This document shows positions 15,892-24,117 of a stretch of 41,229 nucleotides of DNA, piece after piece. The notes beneath the pieces are model-generated. The model was not told the origin of the DNA. It saw nothing but the letters and a program-made list of their open reading frames with translations, and did no database searches. Source of the stretch: Actinomadura sp. KC06 (GTDB lineage: Bacteria; Actinomycetota; Actinomycetes; Streptosporangiales; Streptosporangiaceae). The DNA lies in assembly GCF_004348735.1 (NCBI RefSeq), contig NZ_SMKT01000077.1, forward strand, positions 1 through 41,229, in the 5' to 3' direction. The translations under genes were made by a program, and so were the position numbers. Numbering within the stretch: the stretch's first letter is position 1; every line of letters begins with the position of its first letter.

Positions 15892-18023
15892 TGCAGGTAA
15901 CCGGCGGGCTCGCACTTCCAGACGGGGAGCCCGGCGAAGCTCTTCCAGTCGCCGGGCGTGTTGACCAGATAGCCGATGACGTACCCGGTCTTTCCCCCGA
16001 AGGTGATGTTGGCGTACATGTCACCGGCGAGGGCGTCGTTCCTCTTGTAGTACTTGCCCTTCTCCTGGCAGTTCACGACGACCATCTGGCCGTTGTTGTC
16101 GTTCATGGTGGCGACGGTCGTGCCGCCGTTGGCGTCCGGAATGTCCCTGACATAGCCGTTGGAGTTCTCGTTGCGCTCCACCGGATACTGGGTCTTCGGA
16201 CCGGTCAGTCTCGCCTGGCGGGTCGCGCCCGGTCCCGTTCCGGCGCCGTTCACGGCGGCGACGGTGAAGGTGTAGGGGCCGTTCGTCCAGATCTCGCCGA
16301 GGGTCGCGGACGTGGCCGAGACCGTCCGGCTGCCCTTGACCGGGCCGTCCCAGGTGAGCTTGTACGTGGTGCCGTCCGCGCCGGGCGGGGCCGTCCACGA
16401 GAGCCTCGCCCCGGACGCGGTGGCCTGCGCCGCGAGGCCGGTCGGCGCGCCCGGCGTCACGCACGGCCGGACGGGATCGCTGGGCGCGGAGACCGCTTCG
16501 CGCGTCCGCCCGCGGGCGTCCTTGTAGCGGACGGCCACGCGGAACCGGTACTCGCGGCCGCATTCGCCGCCCGCCACCGTGAACGTGAACGGGCCCGCGC
16601 CCGCACCGATCGCCTCCGGGGCGGCCGACAGCCCGGACGGGACGTCCTTCAGCAGGTAACCGATGATCCCTTCGCCCTGCGAGGGCTGGAAGTCGACGCG
16701 CATCGTCCCCGAGCCGGGCGTGACCGACACGTTGGACGGCGCGCTCGGCGGCTCCCCCGGACGCGGCGGCGACGTGGGCGGCTGCTGCCTGCGAGGCGGC
16801 GGGGCGTCCCCGTCGCCGGGCAGCGGGATCGTGCTGCGCTCCGGTCCGCCCGCGACCCTGTCCTTGTACTTGTCGATGCCCTTGTGCGCGCCCTGCCGGT
16901 CGATGACGACGGCGCGGGGACCGGACGGGTCGTTCGCCCAGAGCAGCCCGTCGCGGACGAACACGTCCAGCGTGGACGGCCGTCCCGTCACCGGGATCGG
17001 GCGCTGGAAGCGGTTCGAGGCCGAGTCGTACACGATCAGCGCCCCGGCCGTCTCGTCCGGGATGTAGACCTTCGCGCCGAGCATCTGCGGGGGCCGGTAC
17101 CGGTGCTTCGGCATGGCGAGCCGCGTGCTGGAGTACCGCCCGGTGTCGGTGTCGACGGTCACCAGCGACCCTGTTCCGGGCACCAGCAGCGGGACGGTCT
17201 TGCCCTCGGTGTGCGCGGGGGCGAGCACGCCGCCGCGCCCGGCCTCCCGGACGGTCGTCGGCAGGCTGACCGTGAGCCGCGCTCCGGACGACTTCACGAC
17301 GGTCGCGGTCGCGGCGGTGGAGTCGGTGACGACGGGGTCGCCGGCGGCGATCGTCAGCGCCAGGCTGTCGCCGGGCGCGCCGACCTTCACGGGCGGCTGG
17401 AGCGTTCCGTCCCTGAACGCCGACACCTCGCCCTTCTGCGACACCGGGACCCACAGCGTGCCCTGCGCGTCGATCCCGGCCTGCCCGAGGATCGGCGGCA
17501 GCGCGGCGGACGCGCCGACCGGGGCCAGCCCGACCGGGTCGATCTGCTGCACGACGCCCTTGACGGAGTCGACCGTGTACGCCTTGCCCGAGCCCGCGAG
17601 GACCTGGATGCCCCTGACGAGCGGGCGGCTCTGGGAGATGTTCAGCTGGGACGGGTCGAGCCGGCTGACCACGCCGGTGTCCAGGTCGATGAGCAGCACG
17701 GTGGCGCCGTCCTGGACGATCTTGATGTTGTGGCCGCGCATCTGCGGGATCACGCCGGTCTTGCCGTCCACCTTGCCCGCCGGGCCGTTGACGTGGACGA
17801 CGAGGCCCTTGCTCCGCGCGCTCAGCCAGGCGCCGACGTCCGCGATGCGGTATTTGGCGCTCGCGACGCCGACCCCGTACACGGCGGCGGCGATCCCGAG
17901 CACGCCGACCAGCCCGACCGCGACCTGCCCCGTCAGCCGGTCACGCCGGAACAGCATCCCCACGCCCGCCACCCGCACGTTTCCGATCACCCTCCCCGTC
18001 GACGGGACAAGGTAGCGGATCAT
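15879..18023 (-). CDS. FN3-domain membrane protein with propeller-like and SH3-like domains (orphan copy)
   Basis: A 714-residue surface protein, paralogous to the one at 24118-26265. Order: short cytoplasmic N-terminus, one TM helix (about 33-56), a repeat-rich region of about 330 residues with LLIDLDTGVVSRLDP-type strands suggesting a beta-propeller, a Pro-rich linker, two FN3 modules, and a C-terminal SH3b-like module (NGYVRDIPDANG, TGYVIGYLVNT) likely to contact the cell wall. Unlike its paralogue it has no MoxR, DUF58 or transglutaminase partner. ATG 18023 lacks a Shine-Dalgarno; ATG 17957 is an alternative. The dehydratase gene ends 40 nt upstream on the same strand. Confidence 0.82.
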   Translation of the reverse strand: MIRYLVPSTGRVIGNVRVAGVGMLFRRDRLTGQVAVGLVGVLGIAAAVYGVGVASAKYRIADVGAWLSARSKGLVVHVNGPAGKVDGKTGVIPQMRGHNIKIVQDGATVLLIDLDTGVVSRLDPSQLNISQSRPLVRGIQVLAGSGKAYTVDSVKGVVQQIDPVGLAPVGASAALPPILGQAGIDAQGTLWVPVSQKGEVSAFRDGTLQPPVKVGAPGDSLALTIAAGDPVVTDSTAATATVVKSSGARLTVSLPTTVREAGRGGVLAPAHTEGKTVPLLVPGTGSLVTVDTDTGRYSSTRLAMPKHRYRPPQMLGAKVYIPDETAGALIVYDSASNRFQRPIPVTGRPSTLDVFVRDGLLWANDPSGPRAVVIDRQGAHKGIDKYKDRVAGGPERSTIPLPGDGDAPPPRRQQPPTSPPRPGEPPSAPSNVSVTPGSGTMRVDFQPSQGEGIIGYLLKDVPSGLSAAPEAIGAGAGPFTFTVAGGECGREYRFRVAVRYKDARGRTREAVSAPSDPVRPCVTPGAPTGLAAQATASGARLSWTAPPGADGTTYKLTWDGPVKGSRTVSATSATLGEIWTNGPYTFTVAAVNGAGTGPGATRQARLTGPKTQYPVERNENSNGYVRDIPDANGGTTVATMNDNNGQMVVVNCQEKGKYYKRNDALAGDMYANITFGGKTGYVIGYLVNTPGDWKSFAGLPVWKCEPAGYLQPTG

Positions 18024-18063
18024 GAACGCGAATATCGGCGTTTCCCCAGATAAGGGGCATGTG

Positions 18064-18996
18064 TCAGGTGTCGCGAAGCGTGGCGGCGTACGTCTCCGGG
18101 GTGATGTTCCGCCCTGACAGGATCACCACGAGACGTCCGGTGACCTGGACTTTTCCGGCGAGGACGGCGGCGGCTCCGGCCGCGCCACCGCCCTCGGCGA
18201 CGAGGCCGTGCTCGTGGAACAGCCAGCGCATCGCCGTCCGGATCTGGTCATCGGTGACGGAGGTCAGCTCGGCGTCCCGGCCGATGACCTGCGGCGTCAC
18301 GCAGCCGGGCTCGAGGTTGCCGGGCAGGGCGTCGGCGAACGACTCGCCGACCTCGACCTCGACGACCCGTCCGGCCGCCACCGAGGCGGACACGCCGCGC
18401 GACACGGCCGACTCCACGCCGACGAGCCGCACGTCCCCGCGTTCGCGCGCCCACAGGCTGAGCCCGGCGAGGAACCCGCCGCCGCCGACCGGCACCACGA
18501 CCGTGAGCGGCCCGTCCGCCTGCCGGTCGAGCTCCCGCCCGAGGGTGCCCTGCCCCGCGATGACCGCCGGGTCGTTGTAGGGCGAGACGTAGTGGCCGGG
18601 CAGGGAGAGCGCGTGGGCCTCGGCCTCCTCGTACGTCGTCCCATGCTGGACGAGCCGTACCGGGTACGCGCCGATCTTGTCGACCTTCACCTGCGAGGCC
18701 CGAGTCGACACGACCACGGTGACGTCCGCGCCGGATTTGGCGGCCGCGTAGCCCATGCCGAGGCCGTGGTTGCCCGCGCTCGCCGTGACGGCCGGGACGC
18801 CGTCCGGCAGCGCCGCCAGGGCCGCGAGCGCGCCCCGGGCTTTGAACGCGCCGGTCGGCTGGAACGTCTCCAGCTTCAGCCTCGCGCCGGGCCCGAGGCC
18901 GGAGGACGGCACCAGCGGCGTCGGCGCGAGCTCGGCGGAGACGACACGCCAGGCGCGGTCGAGGTCGTCCGGTCCGGGCGGGCGGACGGCGCGCAC
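18064..18996 (-). CDS. Threonine/serine dehydratase-like PLP enzyme (fold type II)
   Basis: A 310-residue fold-type-II PLP enzyme similar to threonine/serine dehydratases, which convert the hydroxy amino acid to a 2-oxoacid and ammonia. Lys52 (GAFKARGA) is the PLP lysine; TASAGNHGLGMGYAA and VPVGGGGFLAG bind the substrate carboxylate and cofactor phosphate. No ACT regulatory domain is present, so it is the catabolic or short form. The start is uncertain: GTG 18996 is chosen, 2 nt after the stop of the small upstream gene; TTG 19002 overlapping that stop is an alternative. Related ammonia-lyases and racemases share these motifs. Confidence 0.83.
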   Translation of the reverse strand: MRAVRPPGPDDLDRAWRVVSAELAPTPLVPSSGLGPGARLKLETFQPTGAFKARGALAALAALPDGVPAVTASAGNHGLGMGYAAAKSGADVTVVVSTRASQVKVDKIGAYPVRLVQHGTTYEEAEAHALSLPGHYVSPYNDPAVIAGQGTLGRELDRQADGPLTVVVPVGGGGFLAGLSLWARERGDVRLVGVESAVSRGVSASVAAGRVVEVEVGESFADALPGNLEPGCVTPQVIGRDAELTSVTDDQIRTAMRWLFHEHGLVAEGGGAAGAAAVLAGKVQVTGRLVVILSGRNITPETYAATLRDT

Positions 18997-18998
18997 GC

Positions 18999-19181
18999 TC
19001 AAGCCCGCTCCCCCGGCGGCGCCTCGTCGAGCCGCTCGTGCAGGCGCTGGCGGACCTCCTCCGGCGTGTAGGCGCGGCGGCGCCGCTCCGCCCGGACGAT
19101 CACCGCCCCGGTCGCCGCGACGCCGAGAACTCCGGCCAGCCCCAGCGCCTTCCACAACCCCAGCGTTTTCACCCATCGCAT
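18999..19181 (-). CDS. Small single-pass membrane protein (60 aa)
   Basis: Not recognised as a named family. The 60 residues contain one hydrophobic helix (about 6-29, LGLWKALGLAGVLGVAATGA) followed by a basic and then acidic tail (RAERRRRAYTPEEVRQRLHE). ATG 19181 lies 6 nt after a TACCGT -10 candidate and has no Shine-Dalgarno. It runs directly into the dehydratase gene. Consistent GC3-rich codon use and the tight spacing on both sides support it as real. Confidence 0.6.
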   Translation of the reverse strand: MRWVKTLGLWKALGLAGVLGVAATGAVIVRAERRRRAYTPEEVRQRLHERLDEAPPGERA

Positions 19182-19186
19182 CCGGC

Positions 19187-19193
19187 TACGGTA
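19187..19193. promoter_or_regulatory. Shared symmetric -10 for two divergent leaderless genes
   Basis: TACGGTA reads as TACGGT on the plus strand (19187-19192, 7 nt before ATG 19200) and TACCGT on the minus strand (19193-19188, 6 nt before ATG 19181). Only 18 bp separate the two start codons, so both transcripts would begin at or next to their start codons. Neither gene has a Shine-Dalgarno. Confidence 0.55.
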
Positions 19194-19199
19194 TCGATC

Positions 19200-19838
19200 A
19201 TGCCTGGTACGAGCATCTCCCTCGACGAGGCCGCCGACCTGACCCGCACCGGGGACGTGTGGCTGTTCCGCGGCCGGACGGTCGCGGACCGCGCCATCCA
19301 GATGACGACGAACAGCCCCGTCAACCACGTCGGGATGTCGCTGGTCATCGACGACCTGCCGCCGCTGATGTGGCACGCCGAGCTGGGCCGGTCCCTGCGG
19401 GACATGTGGACGGGCGGGCACCACCGCGGCGCGCAGCTGCACGACCTGCGCGACGCCGTCCTGGCCTGGGGGAACCGGTACGGGCAGCGGGCGTGGCTGC
19501 GGCAGCTCGATCCGCCGCCGTCCCGGGCGATGGAGGACGCGGCGCTGCGGGCCGTGGCGCGGCTGGACGGCACCCCGTTCCCGTCGACCTCCAGGCTGGC
19601 GACTCGGTGGCTGCGCGGACGGGTGCCGATCCGGCGCCCGGCCGAGCGGGACGCGAATCTGGAGACGGCGTTCTGCGCCGAGATCGTCGCGGTGACGTAC
19701 CAGTCGATGGGGCTGCTGCCGAAGGGCCGCCGCCCGAACTGGTTCGATCCCGGCCGGTTCTGGAGCGGCGACGACCTGGAGCTGGAGACGGGCGCCGTCC
19801 TCAGCGGCGAGATCGCCGTCAGCGTCCCTTCGTCGTGA
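19200..19838 (+). CDS. Permuted NlpC/P60-like (YiiX/YaeF-type) protein
   Basis: A 212-residue protein with the order of catalytic elements seen in circularly permuted papain-fold NlpC/P60 enzymes: His43 early (VNHVGMSL), acidic Glu61 (MWHAEL), and Cys159 late (TAFCAEIVAVTYQSMGLL). Members of that group are thiol hydrolases or acyltransferases, often acting on lipids or amides. No signal peptide is visible, so a cytoplasmic location is expected. The start at 19200 appears leaderless. Its 3' end overlaps the convergent transglutaminase-like gene by 20 bp. Substrate unknown. Confidence 0.72.
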   Translation: MPGTSISLDEAADLTRTGDVWLFRGRTVADRAIQMTTNSPVNHVGMSLVIDDLPPLMWHAELGRSLRDMWTGGHHRGAQLHDLRDAVLAWGNRYGQRAWLRQLDPPPSRAMEDAALRAVARLDGTPFPSTSRLATRWLRGRVPIRRPAERDANLETAFCAEIVAVTYQSMGLLPKGRRPNWFDPGRFWSGDDLELETGAVLSGEIAVSVPSS

Positions 19839-22005
19839 CGTCCCGGCGGTCTTTCAGGGATCGCGGGTGGAGGCGGCGGCGGAACCGGCGGAGGCGTCCG
19901 GCCCTGGCGGTGACGAGGCGTCCGAGCTCGTCGGTGTGCCGCCAGGCCCGGTCGGCCGCGTCCGGGCCTGGGTGGGACTCTGCGAAACGGCTGCGGTTGA
20001 CGAGGTCGGCGAGCGGGCCCAGGTGCCCGTGGGCGTCGTCGCCGACGCTGGACGCGCCGAACCGCGCGACCTCGTGCGCGGTCAGCGTGCGGGCCGTGGA
20101 CAGGCCGACGTCCGCGAGGTGGTCGAGCGCCTGGTGCCAGGCTCCGGTGATGCGGGCGGCGGGCGTCCCCGCCCGGCGGCGGCGCTTGCGCAAGGCGGGG
20201 GCCAACAGGACCGCGAACACGTAGCCGATGAGCAGGACGGCCACCGCGACCGACGCGAGCAACCACCACGGCGTGGGCTCGCTGTCGGCGGCAACCGGCT
20301 TCTCAGGCGTCTTCTGCGTCGTGTTGCCCGGGCCTGGACCGCGCTGCTGCGACGCTGCGTTCTTCTGCGCCTGCTCCAGCTTCTGCTCCGTCTCCCCCGC
20401 CGCGACCGCGTCGTTCTTGTTGGAGCGGCGCGCGTTGTCGGGGAGCGGGTTGAAGCGGATCCAGCCGAGCCGGTCGAACTTGACCTCGGGCCACGCCATC
20501 ACGTCCCCGGAACGCACCTGGACGGTGCCGCCCACACGATTCCCGCCGTCGAAGCCCACCACGACACGGGACGGCAGGCCGAGCGTCCGGGCGAGCAGCG
20601 CGTAGGCGGTCGCGAAATGCTCGGGCGTGCCGCGCCTGCCCTCGCCCAGGAAGTAGTCGAGCTGCCGGTAGCTGTGGCCTGGCGGCGCGGTCACGTCGTA
20701 CCTGGCGTACCGCTTGAGGTACTCCGCGAGCATCGCGGCCTTCTGGATCGGCGACACCGCGCCCTGCGTCGCCCCTTCCGCGAACTTGCGGAACTCGGCG
20801 ATCTGGACGGGCGGCTCCTTCGCGCCGGGCCCCCACGCCAGCTCCCGCGCGGCCTTCGCCTCGGCGTCGGCGGCGACGGCGGCGTCCGCGAGGTCGTCGG
20901 CCGTCCATTCGGGCACGACCGACTCGACCCGGTACGTCTGGCCGGGACGCAGCGGCTGCGCGGCGGCCAGCGCGCCGCTGTCCGGGTCGACGACGACCGG
21001 GAGCCCGTCGACCTGCCGGGGACGGTCCGCGGCGGGCACCCACACGCCGGGCAGGTCGCGGATCGTGATCCGCTGCGCGACCTCGTGCTTCCTGCCCGGC
21101 CGCGGCCCCTCCGGCACGCGCCGCCCGGTCGGGACGAACCGCGCGGTGGACGACCACGTCACCCCGTCGAACCTGTCCAGGACGGCGAGCCGCGCGATCT
21201 CGTTCCGCTGCGCCTCGACGGTGAACATGACCTGGTCCGGGCTCAGCAGCCAGCCGCCGACGCGGTCGAGCGGGCTGACGCTGTCGCGCTGCTGCGGCGG
21301 CGGGGCCGCCACCTGCTCGCGCGGGTTGTACGGTTCCGCGCTCACCGGGACGACCGGCCCGGCCGCGAACGCCAGCCCGCCGAGCACACCGGCGGCGGGA
21401 ACCCCGACGACGAGCGGCCGCCAAGCGACCCGCGCACCGGCCACGTCGGCCCGAACGAGCGCCAGCACCGCGATGAGGACCACGGTCGCGGCGGCGAGCG
21501 GCACGTTGGAGCCGGGCCCGTCCACGCCGAGCAGCAGCGCGACCGCCCACACGGCGAGGGCGGGGAGGCACGGGACGGCGCGCAGCGAGGTCCGCAGCGC
21601 GAGCTCGGCGGACGCGAACGCCGCCAGCCACACCACCACGTTCACCAGGACGAGCAACTCGGGCTTGGCCGGGGCGGGAAGCAGCGTGGTCAGGATCGAC
21701 TTCCACGAGCCGAGCACCCCTTCGCGGAGCGCCTGCGGGAGCGTCCCGTCGCTGAGCGCGGGGCGCAGGACGGTGACCGCGACCGCGCCCGCCCACGCGA
21801 CCACCGTCAGCACCAGCGAGATCCACAGCGGCCAAGGCCCCTTGTCCTTGCGCGGGCCCGAGAGCAGCGCGCACAGCACGGTCGGGACGGACGCCGCCAC
21901 GGCCACGACCGGCAGCACGGGACCGAACCCGAAGACCCGCTGGAACGACAGGCCCGCGACGGCGACCAGGCAGGCCGTCACGACGAGCGAGACGTACCGG
22001 GTCAC
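19819..22005 (-). CDS. TgpA-like membrane protein with degenerate transglutaminase domain and DUF4129-like tail
   Basis: A 728-residue protein with about six N-terminal TM helices, an extracellular transglutaminase-like domain (about 380-520), another TM helix (WWLLASVAVAVLLIGYVFAV) and a cytoplasmic DUF4129-like C-terminus. The usual Cys-His-Asp triad is not visible: the segment normally G-x-C-E-x-F-A reads GTPEHFA (Pro461), the HAW motif reads MAW (Met503), and the final F-D-P reads FNP. The domain is therefore probably non-hydrolytic. GTG 22005 overlaps the DUF58 stop by 4 nt (GTGA). It is the last gene of the FN3-MoxR-DUF58 operon, the usual actinobacterial partner set. Confidence 0.86.
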   Translation of the reverse strand: MTRYVSLVVTACLVAVAGLSFQRVFGFGPVLPVVAVAASVPTVLCALLSGPRKDKGPWPLWISLVLTVVAWAGAVAVTVLRPALSDGTLPQALREGVLGSWKSILTTLLPAPAKPELLVLVNVVVWLAAFASAELALRTSLRAVPCLPALAVWAVALLLGVDGPGSNVPLAAATVVLIAVLALVRADVAGARVAWRPLVVGVPAAGVLGGLAFAAGPVVPVSAEPYNPREQVAAPPPQQRDSVSPLDRVGGWLLSPDQVMFTVEAQRNEIARLAVLDRFDGVTWSSTARFVPTGRRVPEGPRPGRKHEVAQRITIRDLPGVWVPAADRPRQVDGLPVVVDPDSGALAAAQPLRPGQTYRVESVVPEWTADDLADAAVAADAEAKAARELAWGPGAKEPPVQIAEFRKFAEGATQGAVSPIQKAAMLAEYLKRYARYDVTAPPGHSYRQLDYFLGEGRRGTPEHFATAYALLARTLGLPSRVVVGFDGGNRVGGTVQVRSGDVMAWPEVKFDRLGWIRFNPLPDNARRSNKNDAVAAGETEQKLEQAQKNAASQQRGPGPGNTTQKTPEKPVAADSEPTPWWLLASVAVAVLLIGYVFAVLLAPALRKRRRRAGTPAARITGAWHQALDHLADVGLSTARTLTAHEVARFGASSVGDDAHGHLGPLADLVNRSRFAESHPGPDAADRAWRHTDELGRLVTARAGRLRRFRRRLHPRSLKDRRDVTTKGR

Positions 22006-23132
22006 CGGACGCTCCCCAGCCTCCGCCACGCCTCCGCCAGCCCGTCCAGGTCGCCGAAGTCGATCAGATGGACGCCGGGCGGCGCGGACGCGGGCTCCGG
22101 CGGCCTGACCCGCAGCACCACGATCCGGTCGAACCGGCTCCGGACGGCCGCGATCCGCCCCAGCTCCGCCGCCCTCGACGTGACGACGACGAGCGATCCG
22201 CCCGCGCGCACACGGCGCACCGCGTCCACGATCGACTGCGGCCCGTCCTGCGTCGCGACGGCGGTGAGCCGGTCGAGGACGGCCTCCATGTCGTCGGGAC
22301 CGCCTCGCGTGTCGGCGATCGGCCCGTTGCCGGTCAGGATCCGGACCGGGAAGTTCGCCGCCGCCGCGCCCGCCGCGACCGACGCCGCCGCGTCCACGGC
22401 CAGCTCGAAGTCGTCGGGCTCCGGCCACGACTCAGGCCGCGCCTCCAGCACGATCGTCGTCGTGGGCAGGCTCGCGTCCACGAGCTGGCGGACCATGAGC
22501 GTGCCCGTCCGCGCCGACGACTTCCAGTGGATGTGGCGCATCTCGTCGCCGATCACGTACTCGCGCAGCGCGTGGAACGTCGCCGTCCCGGCCGGGGACC
22601 TGTCGCTCGTCGGGCCCTCCAGGTGGTACGCGCGGCCGGACGGCAGCAGCGGCAGCCGCACCGTCCGCGGCCGGACGAGCAGCACCTGCGGCGCGCCGTA
22701 CTCGCGGACCCGCCGGGCCAGCCGCAGCGGATCGGCCCGTACCAGCCGCAGCGGCCCCACGGGGATCTCCCCGCGCCGCTCCGTCGGCAACCGGTACGTC
22801 ACCGACCGCGTCCCGCCGGACCGCAGGCGCGGGACGTCCACCGCGACGGACGTCGCCCCGGCCGCGTCGTGCGCACTGAGCCCTCGCGCGCCGCGCCCCT
22901 TGTTCGTCACGTGCAGGACGCCCACGGCCGGTTCGCCGCGCTCCACCTTCGTCGGCGCGATCTCCCGGCGGACGTCCAGCTTCGGCTGCGGCAGCGTCCA
23001 CAGCGCGGCGGCCGCCACCGCGACGAGCCCGGCCACCGCGAGCATCGCGGGCTCCGGGTACCCGAGCCACCAGCCCGCCGCGTACAGCAGCGCCGACACG
23101 GCCGCCGTCCCCCATCCGAGCGGCGTCAGCAC
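22002..23132 (-). CDS. DUF58 domain membrane protein
   Basis: A 376-residue protein with two N-terminal TM helices (about 8-45), a middle beta-rich segment and the DUF58 signature (REYVIGDEMRHIHWKSSART). A VWA-like remainder follows (TTTIVLEARPESW). DUF58 proteins pair with MoxR AAA+ ATPases as likely chaperone or maturation partners. GTG 23132 starts 1 nt after the moxR stop, and the 3' end overlaps the transglutaminase-like gene. Position and partners are canonical; the client protein is unknown, with the transglutaminase-like protein an obvious candidate. Confidence 0.9.
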   Translation of the reverse strand: MLTPLGWGTAAVSALLYAAGWWLGYPEPAMLAVAGLVAVAAAALWTLPQPKLDVRREIAPTKVERGEPAVGVLHVTNKGRGARGLSAHDAAGATSVAVDVPRLRSGGTRSVTYRLPTERRGEIPVGPLRLVRADPLRLARRVREYGAPQVLLVRPRTVRLPLLPSGRAYHLEGPTSDRSPAGTATFHALREYVIGDEMRHIHWKSSARTGTLMVRQLVDASLPTTTIVLEARPESWPEPDDFELAVDAAASVAAGAAAANFPVRILTGNGPIADTRGGPDDMEAVLDRLTAVATQDGPQSIVDAVRRVRAGGSLVVVTSRAAELGRIAAVRSRFDRIVVLRVRPPEPASAPPGVHLIDFGDLDGLAEAWRRLGSVR

Positions 23133-23133
23133 C

Positions 23134-24117
<984 letters not shown>

